This document shows, in pieces, positions 1 through 12,650 of a stretch of 64,000 bases of DNA. Source of the DNA: Earliella scabrosa (Eukaryota; Basidiomycota; Agaricomycetes; Polyporales; Polyporaceae); the NCBI GenBank assembly GCA_022605405.1, contig JABYQQ010000003.1, positions 1,116,001 through 1,180,000 on the forward strand. The letters are read 5' to 3'. The translations under genes and the position numbers were made by a program. Numbering within the stretch: the stretch's first letter is position 1; every line of letters begins with the position of its first letter. Below the pieces are notes generated by a model. The model worked only from the letters and a program-made list of their open reading frames with translations, was not told where the DNA came from and made no database searches.

Positions 1-467
1 AGCGCTAGCGGTCTGAGGAGTGGTTTTCTCTAATAGAGTCAGAGAGAATGAGTTACATAGGGAAGCGAGGACGAGCAATAGAACGCACGAGCAGTGTTGG
101 CTGTCTTCACGACCGGCGAGGTGGAGAGTGTGTGGGTGGGGGTAGACGCAGAGGTCTTCTCCAGGAACTTCTTGCTGATGTTAACATGGCTGAACTTCTT
201 GGGGTGTGGCATGCTGAGCGGAGGACCAATGGTCGAGCCAGTGGGGGCCGGAGATTGGGTGCTACCCTTGGCTGAAGACAGACCAGAAGTTGAAGACTGC
301 GAGGCCGGGCTGGCATCGCGGGAGCGTTCAGCTGAGCTCTTTCTCGCATCAGAGGCTCCATCAGCACCAGAGTTCACGTCCAAGCTGGGGTTTGGAGGAG
401 CGGGATGCGCATTGAATGTGTCCTCCTTCTCGGAACGCTGCGGCGGATTGAGGTCGGTACTGGCCAT
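1..467 (-). CDS. Ser/Pro-rich protein of unknown function, 3' end outside the window
   Basis: The start is read at the ATG at 467 (MASTDLNPPQ). Exon 1 runs 467-89. A 59-nt intron at 88-30 has a GTGCGT donor and a CTGAC branch-like element with a TTAG acceptor. It joins in frame to 29-1 (QKTTPQTASA), and the gene continues off the left edge. The visible part is low-complexity Ser/Thr/Pro/Asp sequence followed by a compact basic motif, HPKKFSHVNISKKFLEK, which looks conserved. I cannot assign a family with certainty, and no catalytic domain is visible in this part. It is divergent from the RXT2 gene, with about 340 bp between the two start codons. The frame is open upstream of the chosen ATG, so an earlier start is possible but would add Cys/Arg-rich promoter-like sequence. 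Confidence 0.7.
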
Positions 468-809
468 AGACGCGTCTAGAGACGCAGGAAGAGGGAGATA
501 CGAGCAACAAGGCAGTGGCAAGAAGAAGAGCGTGAAGCTATAGACAGGACCAGCCGCGGAATATACAGGGCGTACACGGCCGAGTCGAGTGCAGACGAGC
601 TCAGGAAGGGGCTCGCGAATGCCAGTCACCGTCCAGTCCAAGTCCCAACTCGGCCAATCGCAGCTGCACGGCAACTCCCGAGAGCTACATACCACTCCTC
701 GATCCCACTCAACGCTTCGTGCCACAACCAAGTCCGCACGCGTCCAGGCGTCCGTCCATCCTCAGCTTCTGCCTCCCGCACACGGACCCACCGACATCCC
801 ACCGAAGCG

Positions 810-1923
810 ATGAACACGACTAGCACTACGGCCCCGGACACCCACGCGCCAGACCTTCCGAATCCCAGCTCGCGTCCCTCCACCAGCGGCCAACATATGG
901 CACCTCAAGTAAACGGCGTGAAGAGGTCATTCACTCATCTTGACGAGGGGAGATACGAGGATCCCAGGCAAGTCGTCGCCATCTCTTGACGTTGACCTCG
1001 CTCTGACCGTCTGCAGTCTAATGAGCCTTCCCTCCAACGACAATGACGCATGGTACTATCCTTCCTATGGATTTGAGCCGAACGACGAGGGGCTCCCGGC
1101 TTCTTCTTTCAGAGGGAACTGGGGTATCAAGACATACAATGAGGCGAAGTGGGTTCGGAAAGGGAAAATGACAGCTTGGGGACCGTGGATGGAGGATTGG
1201 GAGGTGCGTACGCAGACCTTCCACTGCTCTAGAGTCGTCCATTGATACCCATGACAGGCGGAAGACCGAGCGCGAAAGCGCATACGACAGCTTCTGCCCT
1301 CAGAGGAAGACCAGGATCAGCCCCTCACTCTCCCCCACCTACGGTCGCCGTCCCCTCCTCTCATGGCGCCATACCCCCACCCCAATACACAACATCTCTC
1401 TTACACCTCCTTCGTGATGGATAAGGCGACTACACACTCCTTCCGTTCCCGTGTCTTCGACGAACTTGAAGACTCCACCAATACACTAATCGAAGGCGAA
1501 AGCGTGCTGCGTAGAGCACTGGGAAGACTCTGGCAGGTCATAAGTGAGGACCCCGATGATGCCGGAGTCGGGGCGTCTCTGGTGCCCAAACGAGAAGAAG
1601 ACGAACATGATGAGAGCCGTTTCGCGAGGGCACCGGATCTTACCCCTGCGGTTCACAAGCTGTTCCTGTCCCCGAATCAGGAGTCGATATTTGAGAACAC
1701 TCAGTTCTCGCGAGCGGAGATGCAGCGCGACACATTGGAGAAGTCGCTCGCTACCCTTCGTGAACTGCAAGACGACGGGCGGGAGTATGTGGAACGCTTG
1801 GAGGAGATTCGCGAAGGGCTTGGAGAAGCGCGGTCGCAGAGAGACGGGGTTTGGGAGCTGGTACGAAAGAAAGCGATACAGGAGTTACAGGAGGTTGCTG
1901 CATCTGCGGCTGCAGTGTCCTGA
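810..1923 (+). CDS. RXT2: RXT2-like subunit of the Rpd3L histone deacetylase complex
   Basis: Three exons (810-967, 1017-1203, 1258-1923) encode 336 residues. The N-terminal half has the Rxt2_N pattern: a basic segment with NEAKWVRKGKM, then RARKRIRQLLPSEED, then LPHLRSPSPP, then a helix with LIEGESVLRRALGRLWQVI. The family subunit scaffolds Rpd3L, which deacetylates histones at repressed promoters. The C-terminal third (QRDTLEKSLATLRELQDD onwards) is a charged coiled coil. Intron 1 has a GC donor (AG|GCAAGT); GC-AG introns are a known minor class and the join restores the frame. The gene lies head-to-head with the left-edge gene and 357 bp upstream of BLM10 copy 1 on the same strand. The assignment rests on domain pattern recognition, not a search. 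Confidence 0.8.
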
Positions 1924-2280
1924 CTGGCGCGAGACGTCCATGTACGCTTCTGATACGTGTTCTTGGATCACAGCTTGTGGTGACACCAGGATGACGGCGC
2001 TTCTGGATTATGGAAAGTGGCCGCTACGCCCTCGAATGCGTGAACGCGTTCATTCGGCGCGAGTGAAAAGAGGAGTCATGGAGAGGAACGCGCGTGTAGT
2101 TGGACGCGACCGCCCAGCTCGATCGCGCGCATCGAGCACTATGTAGCGCTGACCGGCGCCACAAAGGCAAGAGCGCGCGCCACTACTCTTCCGCTCTTGC
2201 ATTTAGACCCTGACGTCGGACTCGCAAGCTCGTCCTTGCGACTCACGAACAACCTGCTTGCCTCATACCGCATACACGCA

Positions 2281-5200
2281 ATGAACATACCGGACATCGC
2301 TAAGCTTAACCTCCAGGACACAGGTCCTCCGCCACCCCCGCCTTCCCCACACATCCCTGACGACATCATGCACGCGACGGACCACTACATGGTCAAGCTC
2401 AGGAATTACGCCAAGTCACTGCCGTATTCTATCGAGCCAAACTCCAAGATGCAGGAGATGCTTGACTTTATCTTACTACGCCTCGCGCAGTGTGTGGAAG
2501 CCAAGGACTACGACCCAGGCCTGCTGCAGTGGGATAGCATGCTCACTTAGTGCGTACCCTCCGAGAATGATCGTTGCCCCTTTCCGCTCACAGTCCGCTT
2601 TCTCTAAGCTGGTGCATGCTCAAGTACCCAATACCGAAAGAGAAGCGCATTGCCCTCGTCAAGATCTACTTCCATGTGTGCACGACCCCTGGCATGCCCA
2701 ACCATGTCGTAGCGTCCTCCTCCGATGCGCTACAGGTCCTTTCCCGTTCGAAGAAGAAGCTGTCCATAGATGACATACGAATTCCTTGGAAGCCCATATT
2801 CAAGATATTGAGCAAGGACTTGTTCCTCACGAGGCGTCAGTTTGAGATTAGGCGAGTGGTTACTCGGAAATCTGAAGGTATGGAATGTACTCATGAGTGG
2901 CGCGGAAACAGTCAGACCTCGTGGTATATGGGCTACATCGCTGAGAACGTTCGCCGATTCTTCCACCCCGCCGCAATTGACGAAATGCTGTCCACCTTCC
3001 TACCGCACATGAATAGTAACAGCCTGAACGTGAGTGCGCAATGAGCGTCATCGATCATAAAGTCCCGTAGTATTCACCTACCCGCAACAGAGTATCTTAG
3101 CATCGCAATACTACATGCTCACGTTCTTGCCGCTCTCGCACCCCCAATCATACCTTCCAATGCTCTTCCGGCTCTGGGAATCTGTTAACTCCTACATGTT
3201 CGATGATCGCATGTTGCAGTTCCTGGCCCGGTTGGCGGAAATGCACGTCGATCCCACTGTAAGTGACCCGCAGAGAGTCCACACAATCCCGGACGATGCC
3301 GTCTCTGAGGACGAAGGTCGACCGAACTGGCCGAAGGACGACCTCGAGAGCAAGTGGAAGTGGTCAGGGTTATACTCTGATGTTGGAATGTTCTCTGAAG
3401 CCGACTGGAGCTTCATCATGGCAAAATGCATGGCATCCATGGGTATGTACCCTGTCATGCGAGTGTTGCTTGTGTCTAAGTCGCCTGTTGTAGAAATCCC
3501 GCTCGCAGACGCAGGGTCTTTGACTACCGGACCCAATGCCGATGGTCAAGCAACCTTCGAGATGAACCGGCTTCCGAAACCCAGTTGGCGTATTCGTATG
3601 TGCTTCTTTGTAATCACCGGTCACAAATTCACATCTTCTCCAGCTTCTCTGGCCAGGATCATCGTCTACTCTATGGCACCAGACGCCATGCCCAGTCCTG
3701 CGTCCAATGCACCTACGCCATTCTTCACACCTCTTCCTTCAGGGACGAGCACACCTTTACCTCACCAGAACGGAGGCCTTGGTGACTACCTCTCTGCTCC
3801 GCTAGGCAAGGGTGGTCACCTGAAGGTCAAGACGTATCTCGCGGGATGCAAAGCTTTGGACGCTCTTGCCAAGCTCATTGCGTCCACTGAGAGCTTTTTC
3901 CACCCAACGAACTCAGGGAACTGGACCAGCGATGTACGTTCCTATCTCCACGTCTCGGGATTAGGTGACCAATATTCGTCGTCGTCCAGCTCAGCGCCTT
4001 CATCAAGTACATCGTCTATGATTTCAACAAGCGTAAGTTCGAATCTATACTTCCATTTTTCGTTTCATTGATCTCTTCTGCAGGCTGGTATGAGGAGCAG
4101 CGGCCTGACTGCAAGACACCCACAGTATGTAGCACATTGTATCGGGCGTTTCTCGGTTCACTCACTTGGTTGTGCAGCACCGTCGTCTCACCCGGGAGAT
4201 CCGCCGGGAGCTGGTCAAGTCTCTTAGGACAGTGGCGCTCCTTGCCATGTTCTCTCAGGACAGCTCCACGGTCTCGAACATTCAGAGTTGTCTGAAGTCG
4301 ATGAGCATCATGGAACCAGACCTCATCCTCCACCCAATTCTCGAGCGAGCAGAACCTGCTCTCGAGGCGCTAGTTGAGGTTAGTTCGTTCAGATGAGCTG
4401 ACATCCGGTTCGTGCTAACCTTCAGCAGACCCATCGCACAACAGCGGTGATCAAAGCTCTTGGCGCTGTAGCTCCTGCGCTGGTTTGCCGCGATGTGTAC
4501 TATCCTGGTGCAAAGCACATATTTCCCATCCTCGATTTACTTCTCCCAGGAATCGACCTGGTAAGCCTCGTGTTCGCCCAACTCGGTCGTCTTTCTAACC
4601 GTATCCTCAGAACGACCCGCCTAAGACGGTATGTTGTGGCTCTGCTATTTCACCCACTCCAGTCGATTTACCGCACTCTGTAGTTCTGTACTACGTCTTT
4701 TGTGTCAGAAGTTGCGCAGTACATCAAGTTCGGCGAGTTGACTGCTCCTGAAGCGCCTATCGGCAATGGGATAGATTCAGCACCGCCACGCTCGGCCGAT
4801 GCGCCCATGCTTGAGATCGAACCCTTCCCGGAGGGCGTAGAGTCAGGCACCGGAGTAGAGCTGACCAGAGACGAGGAAGATGCGATCTTGAGGGATACGT
4901 CGGGTACCTTCGCGGATTGGGTGGCTGCATTCTTGCGCCGCGTGATCCTCCTTTTCGAGAATCTCCCCGAGGAGGGTCCGAATGGAGCTGCGGGCGGGGC
5001 GACGGAAGGTCAGCAACAATAGCTCAAAGTTACCACTCGTTCACTGACTTGTCCGCAGTGCAACTGGTGGATGCCGTGTCCGGCGCTTTCAGCCAGATAT
5101 GCGTGCATCTGTCGGAACCGCTCTACGACATGGTACTGGGGCTTGTGTTCGACTATGCTACCCAGAACGTGCGCTCGAACGCCGTTCGCGCCATTCACCA

Positions 5201-8200
5201 GCTCGTGGAATGCGTAGCCAATGCGAACCCGGCGAAAACCCTCGACAGATTCTTCCCCTTCTGTGATCGCAGCATCAGAACCGAGCTTGAGCACGGCGCC
5301 AGCTCCTTGAGAATAACGTCGTCTGGTTCGACGCCGCTTCCGTCTGATGCCACCCTCCACTGGAGTGAGTTCAGGATTCCCGTCAGCTCGAGGTGATACT
5401 TATAGGTGCCGTAGACCTAGCTATCTTAAGAGGCGCTATGTACAAGTAAGTTACAGTTACCTCCCCTTGGGCTGTGCTCTGATCTCATGACGATGTGAAC
5501 GCAGTGACGGGCGTGTGGTAAGCATACGATCATTTCTCGTAATGACTGCGGCTAATAGTCTTTCCATTTAGACTTTGAAGTATCGCGAGCAACTAATATC
5601 GCTGCTCAAAATGCTCCACGAGAAGACCTTTTCCAAACGCGGATACTCGTCAAGCGGGAAGCTGCTTTCCAGCACTCTCCTCACCCTCAGCCACACCTAC
5701 CCTCTCGAGAACAAATTCGTCAATCCGGACGAGTGGAATTCTCCAGGTGATTAGACTCGCGGATGGCAAACAAATTAGTCTGCTTAACAACCATGACGCA
5801 GAGTTCAAGTCAAGTCATCACAAGTACTGGGGGAAGCTGTACAAGCCTGAAGACGTCAAGGTGCGCTTAGATGACCAACATATCGGTGTCGTATGCTGAT
5901 CGTATGCTCAAAAGCTCACCTGGCATGTTCCGAACAGCGAGGAGATTGATTTTGTCCTACAGATCTTCCGAGAGTTCGTTGAGCCCATCCTAGACACTCT
6001 GCACTGCTTGCTCGAACCAGGTCAGTTCACGTCATCCGAATTCCCAAAGCTTGCTCACGTTGTTTGAAGGTGTCGTTCGTGACGAGATCTGGCGCAATGA
6101 CTTCTGCCGGTACTATCCTCTCTGTCTTCAATGCTGAGACGCCGTTGACTTTATGACAGACACCTGAGCTTTGTCCGGAACGCGTTTTCGGGCATACCCA
6201 CGCTTGCGAAAGAAGTCATCTCACCAGAGGACCAGCAAGCAGCCCTGGACTCGAGCGACATCTTGTGAGTTGACCGTAATGCCCAGCTTCTGGCTTCGAT
6301 TGACATGTTCTTTCAGGCACGAGATACCCGAGATGATCGCCTGCGTGGACCCTCTCAGCTCTGGTTTCGCCTTGTCGGATCCCGAAGATCCCAGACACCA
6401 GTATATCACTGGTTTGCGACGCAAATTTGGTGAATTCTTGCACAAGGCTTCAGTGTCACTCCAGCAACAAGGAGAGGAGAATACTGTTGACGCCGTACAT
6501 GGACTTGTGAGTAATCGCAGACGGTGCCGTTTCCTTTCACTTACATTGACATCTTCCAGGTGCGCTCTATACGAACATATCTTCTTGAATACGGGGACAG
6601 CAGAGATAGGTAGGTTTCTCATGTCTCTGCATAGGTCTAGTCCTACCTAATACCTCGATCAGTTACTATCTGCAGTCCGACCGGTACCAGAGTGAGATCA
6701 ACATAGCTCGTCACTACGCGGGCCAGAAGGTGTGGCCTCGAGCACTTTACGTCAGGCGGGCCAGGTAGGAGAAGGCGTGCGTGTTGGATGGCCAATCATG
6801 CTCAAAAATCACGCACCAGGTTGTATCACGCAGCTCGTCTTCGCTGGAACTCAATTGAGCGTCGACGCGGCTCCTTGGAAGATAGCCTCGTTGACGATGT
6901 CACCCAATGGTCCATGTGGAACTACACCACCGGTGCGTGCGTCGACATCGCCCCTTGCGAATGATATTGACCTTTTTCTAGTCAGAGAGTGCGTGAACCC
7001 TGATAGTTATTCACCAGTTGTGCTCATAGTTGTCTAGGTCAAGTCAAGCGCTGCTCGAGAGTCTCTGCAACGTGAGCGATGAGTCTCCCTTCCCTACAAT
7101 ATCTGACAACGTGTTCGTAGAGCTTTGACGGTGTCAGGCGTCGTTGTCTTCCTGCTCTCTACAAATCCCTGGAACCTGGGACGGAAGATGATCGCATGAA
7201 AGGCGCCCTCTGGACGCTCAACCTATCGGTGTTCGGTACGTGTAGACCATTGCGCATCCTTCAGCCGGATCTCATGGACATCCCTACTGCGTAGCCAAGT
7301 ATGCCAGTGGAGGTGAGCCTTATAGGATTGACGACAGGAGAGACGATCTCAACGTACTGTAGAGCCTGTTCTTGCCACAGAGTTCGTGAAGAGAATCTTT
7401 GGATGTCAGCACAACGAGAAGGTGGGGATTCACTAAAACGTTCAGTGGGCGCTTCTCACATGTCTTGTCATCAGTCTTCGATCCAGGACTGCGTTGCATC
7501 GCTCGCTGAGACGTGTAAGCTTAGGCCTCTCGCTTAGGTCTCCGAACCTGCTGACCTTCACGAATGCATGGATCATAGGTCTAAGCAACTTTGCCGAGCC
7601 TTGCCACGTTGTTTACGATGTGGAGAACAAGGATTTGACAATCGCTATCCACAACCTGAAGTCCCTGGTGTCGAGGGAGAATAGCTCAGAGGATAAGATC
7701 CTGACAAGGTGCACACAACAACGGATCGAACGCATCGCCCTGATGGACCAGGCAATTCTGCAGACGGTGAGAAGCTCATCTATCATCCACAAACGGCGTC
7801 TTGATGGCATCTATTAGACGGACATGGTTCTAGAGATCGCCAACGATTCCCGCACTCACTGGCGCTACGCAATCGTAGCAGTTCGATGTCTCCGTGCGCT
7901 GATTCGACGGGACGCACCACTGAAGAGCGCTCATGTCGAGTATCTCCTCGGAAAGACTCATGACTCCAATGCCAGCATGGTGCGTCCTGCCTGTCTGACA
8001 TGGTATCCTCTGCTAACTATACGTGCAGCGCTACGTAAGCGAATCAGCATTGACCTATCATATGGACGTGAACCTAACACTATCATAGTATGCTCAAAGA
8101 GGTATCATGAAGGTCTCTCGCTACGTGAAATTGCGGTCACTGGCCCATGGACCTGTCGACGTCGCGCTGGAGCAGAACCACAATCCTCTCCGCCGGAAGA

Positions 8201-10895
8201 TCCCCGTGCCTGAATGTACCAGGGAGTTCGCTGAACGTCTGCTCAGTGAATACAAGAGCCCACTGGATATCGAGCGTGCGCGTCAAGAGCCGTGAGTCAA
8301 GCCTCATCATCTGTTCATTGACACGCGCTCAGCAGCCTGGTCAGTTTGATACGCGACAAGCTCGACTCGGGGTGGATTGCGTGGGGCAGCACGATAGACG
8401 GCTTCCTGGCACCGCATCCAACGAAGTCTACATTCCAACCATGGGATGCCAGTAGCGATGAGGTGCTCACCACTCTGCGCTCAACCACCAAGGACCCGTC
8501 CTTCTGGAAGAAGCTATCCACTCATTATTCAGCCGAAAACAACTCTGACGTGATCGTGCAAGACAATCTCTGCTTCGTCAAGTCCATATGTGAGCAAATA
8601 GTGTAACCCTGTTTTCCACGCTCTTGATGTTGTCCAAACAGTTCAGCTCCTCGACGATGAGCCCTGGGAAGCACTACGGCCATTGCTCGAGGAATTACTC
8701 GCAAACAAGGACAAGAACAAGCAACGTGCTGCCGCGGAGTTTATTGCTGGTGTTGTCGCGGGTAAGTCTCGCGCAGTGGTCCCCGGTCGGAATATGACGG
8801 CCTCTGACATTCCGACTAGGGTCGAAACATTGGCCGACTGACTCGCAAGCCAAGCTGTGGCAGTGGTTCACGCCATACATCAAGGCCATCTTCAGTCAGA
8901 AGAGTAATGACACTTTACCGGTCTGGGCGTCGTTCTTCGAGGTGGGTACTTCTATGCTCGTAGCCAGCGTCAGCGTGGGTGTTGACACCTTCAAAGCATG
9001 TCTTTTACAACAAAGATCCTCGCCGTCTCCAGCCACTTGTAGACGCAATAGTGGAAGAATTCAAGACCATTGATTTCCATGGCGAGTCTACATTCGACAT
9101 GATCCAAGTCCTATACTTCTTCCGAGCATTCTACGAACAACTTGGGATCAAGTTCACAGCTTGGGTTGAAGAGACACTCAGCCGGTGCTGGGCGGAACTG
9201 AAGTGCGAGCATGAGGATGTACGTTGCAATTCGCCCTGTCCGACATCCGTTGCTGACGTTGCATTCCACCAGGTACTAGCGTACTTCAGCGAAATCCTGG
9301 CTTTCTGCGGCAAGATCATGGTCAGTGTGCTGTTTCATGACCGTCAACGTAGTCTGACTCTGGAGCAGTGGCGACCAAACCCTTCCTTGCTCACCGCGGA
9401 GACGTTCGTTCGAGAGTGCAGAACTCTACCTGCTGTAGTGGACATCATGGGAATCCGCGGCGTCTTCTACGAGGAACGCGTCATGGAGCTTGTCGAACAG
9501 TTCCCCATCTGGCGCAAGGAGAGGTTGCCGGGCGTTCGTGCCTTCCAGTCGACCTACGATAGGTGCGCTGGTATACTCCAATGCTCCTGTTCAAAGCTCA
9601 CTCGAATTGCAACAGGGTTGGGATACTCGTTTGCAAATGGTTGTTCCAGCTCATCCACGACACCAACGCCGTCTCGGCTTTCGATTGCATCCTCCCACTG
9701 ATGGTGTGTGATACGTCCCCTTCACCTAGTAACATCACTAATATCCTGGTGTTTCTCGTATTAGCCCGAGCTGATTCGTTTCACGGAAGGTCAGTCCGGA
9801 TTTATCCCTTGTATGTCGTGCTGGCGGCCTGACGACGCGTATAGTGAATGACAACGATGAGCTTGCGTACCGTGCAAAGCTCCTCATGGTGCGGATGTGC
9901 GGGGTAATCATACCCCGACAATTCATCAATCCGTTGTTGGACGAACTCTTCAGTGCAATCCAGTCCTTCCCCGTAAGTACTTGTCGAACATTCACGCGCG
10001 TGTTCTCACGGAATGTCGCCAGTCCTGGAAAGTGCGCCTGAAGATCCTGCCGCTCGTACAAGGTTCGTGACGACTCAAAATGAGCTGTGTGCTGAGTAGA
10101 CTGACTTTGCATAGTGTTCTACTTCCGTCAATCATCGCTTATCAGCGATGTGAAGATTATCGAGATGGTTGAGGTTTGTATATGAGCAGTCCGCTAACTG
10201 GTTGGACGTTCTGATGAAATGATTCTCCAGGTCATCTGCAGATGTTTAGATGATGAGGTGGTAGAAGTTCGAGAGATGGCTGCGACGTACGTTTCTCCGT
10301 CTGAGATCTAGAGCAATCATCACAACTTCCTATGCAGGACGCTATCAGGGATCCTCCGTCTTTCCCCTCGGAGGAGCGTCATCGCTCTCAGGGTATGTTC
10401 CTCATTGCTCCGCTCATATTCTATGCCTAACGTCGGTATCTAGGACCGGTTCGTTCGCCTCATCAAGAACAGCAAGCTCCCGCAAGACAGGAAGTCACCT
10501 ACCTATAACACTGCGATTCGTCAGCTGCATGCTGCGATTCTGGGAGTCTGTGCATTGGTGGACAGCTACCCCTACACCATCGAGCGATGGATGCCCGACT
10601 TGTTGACAAATGTGCTGGCGGACCATACCTATGATCCGGTGTGTCCAAGGTCGTGTCGATCCGCTTGCTATGGAGTACTGACAACTGCCAAGATTCCCAT
10701 ATCCACCACAGTGAGGAAGTGCGCTAGCACGTTCAGGAAGACACATCAGGACACCTGGCACGAGGACTCCAAGAAGTTCACCGAAGATCAGCTCGCGGCG
10801 CTTTCCACCCTCCTTTCCGGCTCCTCGTACTGTGCGTATACCCCGTCATGCATCTATTTCCTTGCGCTCATGGACAACTACCCCCAGATGCTTGA
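2281..10895 (+). CDS. BLM10: Proteasome activator BLM10/PA200, copy 1
   Basis: This very large multi-exon gene encodes a HEAT-repeat solenoid of about 1,900 residues that caps the 20S proteasome. Start read at 2281 (MNIPDIAKLN). Diagnostic blocks are YPIPKEKRIALVKIYFHV (2613-2666), RFFHPAAIDEMLSTFLPH, then ETHRTTAVIKALGAV and PGIDLNDP (4433-4620). Further on come FADWVAAFLRRVILLFENLP (4912-4971), HLSEPLYDMVLGLVFDYA, FVNPDEWNSPEF, and in the C-terminal region DRFVRLI, PISTTVRKCASTF and THQDTWH. The last intron (10832-10887, 56 nt) splits the penultimate Tyr codon and yields the C terminus SYYA, the HbYX-like tail that opens the 20S gate. I followed the reading frame exon by exon through the gene and saw no stop or frameshift forcing a pseudogene call. 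It is paralogous to the gene at 27622-35404; in the ETHRTTAV block 31 of 51 residues match. Individual internal exon borders were not all fixed. Confidence 0.9.
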
Positions 10896-11132
10896 CCAAC
10901 CATATTAGATCGCCATCTATTCGGACATTTTGCGATAATAGCCCCCGCTCACAATGTAGCCTATAACATCGTAATTGCTATGTACAAGTGGAACACGAAC
11001 TCGTAATGTTTCTCAGGAACCCGTCCAAATATTATGATGCAGACCCGCAAGCAGGAGAATGACTTTAGACCGGGATAGTGCGACCATTACGCAGAGGATA
11101 CAACTAGCAGACAGGTATCAACCGAGCAGTCA

Positions 11133-12170
11133 TCAGACTTGCAGGTGGGGTATCGAGGAGTCCACGGGAGGAGATAGTGTGTCTTGCCGAGCTCGAGCGG
11201 TCCCTGGCGTTGGCGGAAGCAGCGCGGGGCTGCCCTCTCCTCGCTCAGGATCTATAATCCCTAGACCAGCGTCGGTAGTCTCTATGCCGTCCGCAGTGCC
11301 TCTACGCGCTCCGGCATCTGGAATGAAGTCGATCGGTCGTGGGTTGAGGCCAGACCGCACCCGATTGTTCGAGGTCTCTTCCCTGCATGTGTTGTGGTGC
11401 GAAGTGGATAGCACAGAGGAGACGAGGAGGAAAACGAGCGCTAAGAGAGGGGTAACCAATGATTGAAAACAAATGGGCGCACCGAATCTCCGCAATCAGG
11501 TCATCAATATCATACCAGGCGACAGCGCTATATGCCACGCCTCTCCACCAGCCCAGGAGGTCTGCAGGGAGGATGTAGCCGTGCGCGTGGAGGTGGTCTG
11601 TGACGGGGATCTTGTTGTCCTTCCAAGGAGGGGTGATGAACCCAATGCGGAAGGTCTCGCGTGTGCTGCGCAGCTGTGAGGGGTCGTTCAGGGGTTGCTG
11701 GGGTTGTGCAGTTGAAAGGGGAGATGCTGAGGGTGATGAGGGGGCTTGGAGGGATTGGAGGACGCGATGAGATACGTCACGGAGAGAGACAAGGAGAGGG
11801 AGGTCGCTCGATGACTGCGGAAGTGTCATAAGTACCTGTGCATGAGGATCGACGCCGGAGCCGCAGGGTAGAGTTTAGACTGACCAGGGTATATATTGAA
11901 GGGACATGGAGGCTACGTGGGTTGACTTAGCATGATTGAAGAGAGCATGGGCACTAGTGGTACGCACTTGAAGACCACAACAATGTGACCCTTGCTGGAA
12001 ACCGGGTTGACGGACTCGCGATAGACAGTGAAGTTATCGTCTCTCCAGAGGATCTCGGGCTGTTTTGGGGCGTTTGCGGATGTAGGTGACATGGGAGAGC
12101 CTACGGCGGCGGCGGTCGCTGCAGAGACGATGCTGCACATTGGACAGCCGGGCTTCGGGGCGAAGGCCAT
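11133..12170 (-). CDS. HIT (histidine triad) domain protein
   Basis: Four exons (12170-11968, 11912-11885, 11835-11483, 11382-11133) encode 277 residues. N-terminal MAFAPKPGCPMCSIV carries a CxxC pair. The HIT fold is seen in EILWRDDNFTVYRE, then GHIVVVFNLHVPSIYTL, which is created only by splicing the 28-nt exon 2. The triad-like HLHAHGYI follows (consensus H-x-H-x-H), with LGWWRGVAYSAVAWY and DDLIAEIR after it. HIT proteins are nucleotide hydrolases or transferases acting on phosphoramidate, dinucleotide or AMP-adduct substrates; the specific substrate cannot be told. The C-terminal about 80 residues are Pro/Gly/Ser-rich and probably disordered. The start codon lies 481 bp from the TRAX start in divergent orientation. 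It is not clearly aprataxin: no DNA-binding zinc finger is visible. Confidence 0.8.
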
Positions 12171-12650
12171 GGCGTAGGAGATCGAGACGCGGCGGGCGCG
12201 AGAGGTGGAGAAGAGAGCGAGCGGCCGGAGTAAGACGAGGAGAGAAGACAAACTGAGAGTCTCACTGAGAGACCGAAGGAGCGCAGCAGGCAACGGCGGA
12301 CCAGACCTCCTCCTTGCCGCCTGCTGCCATTGGTCCCGGCAACGCCGCCGAAGCTGCCCTGAAGGAGACGCCCAGCAGCAGCCGCGCGCAGGTGGCTGTG
12401 CGTCTATTCTGTTGGCGTGTCCCCCGCCTCGCCCGCTAACGGTGTCCTCTCCGCCACCAGTCGCGCTCTCCAGGCCAGGGCATCCTGCGTCGGACCCTCT
12501 GCGCTGGCATATCTTGCACGGCCGCGTAGAACTCTGTCGCAAGCATCACAGCACGCGGCGAACCGTGTCTCTGATCGCATTCAGTCCCACGACGCACGTC
12601 GTGACGGACGCACGCGGCCAAGCCGACTCCTCGCGTTTCAGCTGATAACC

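Noticed and set aside
2281..10895. Possibility that BLM10 copy 1 is a pseudogene because of many short open frames and an apparent long 3' tail
   Set aside because: Each break coincides with GT-AG introns that restore conserved sequence, and the correct acceptor at 10888 gives the canonical YYA end.
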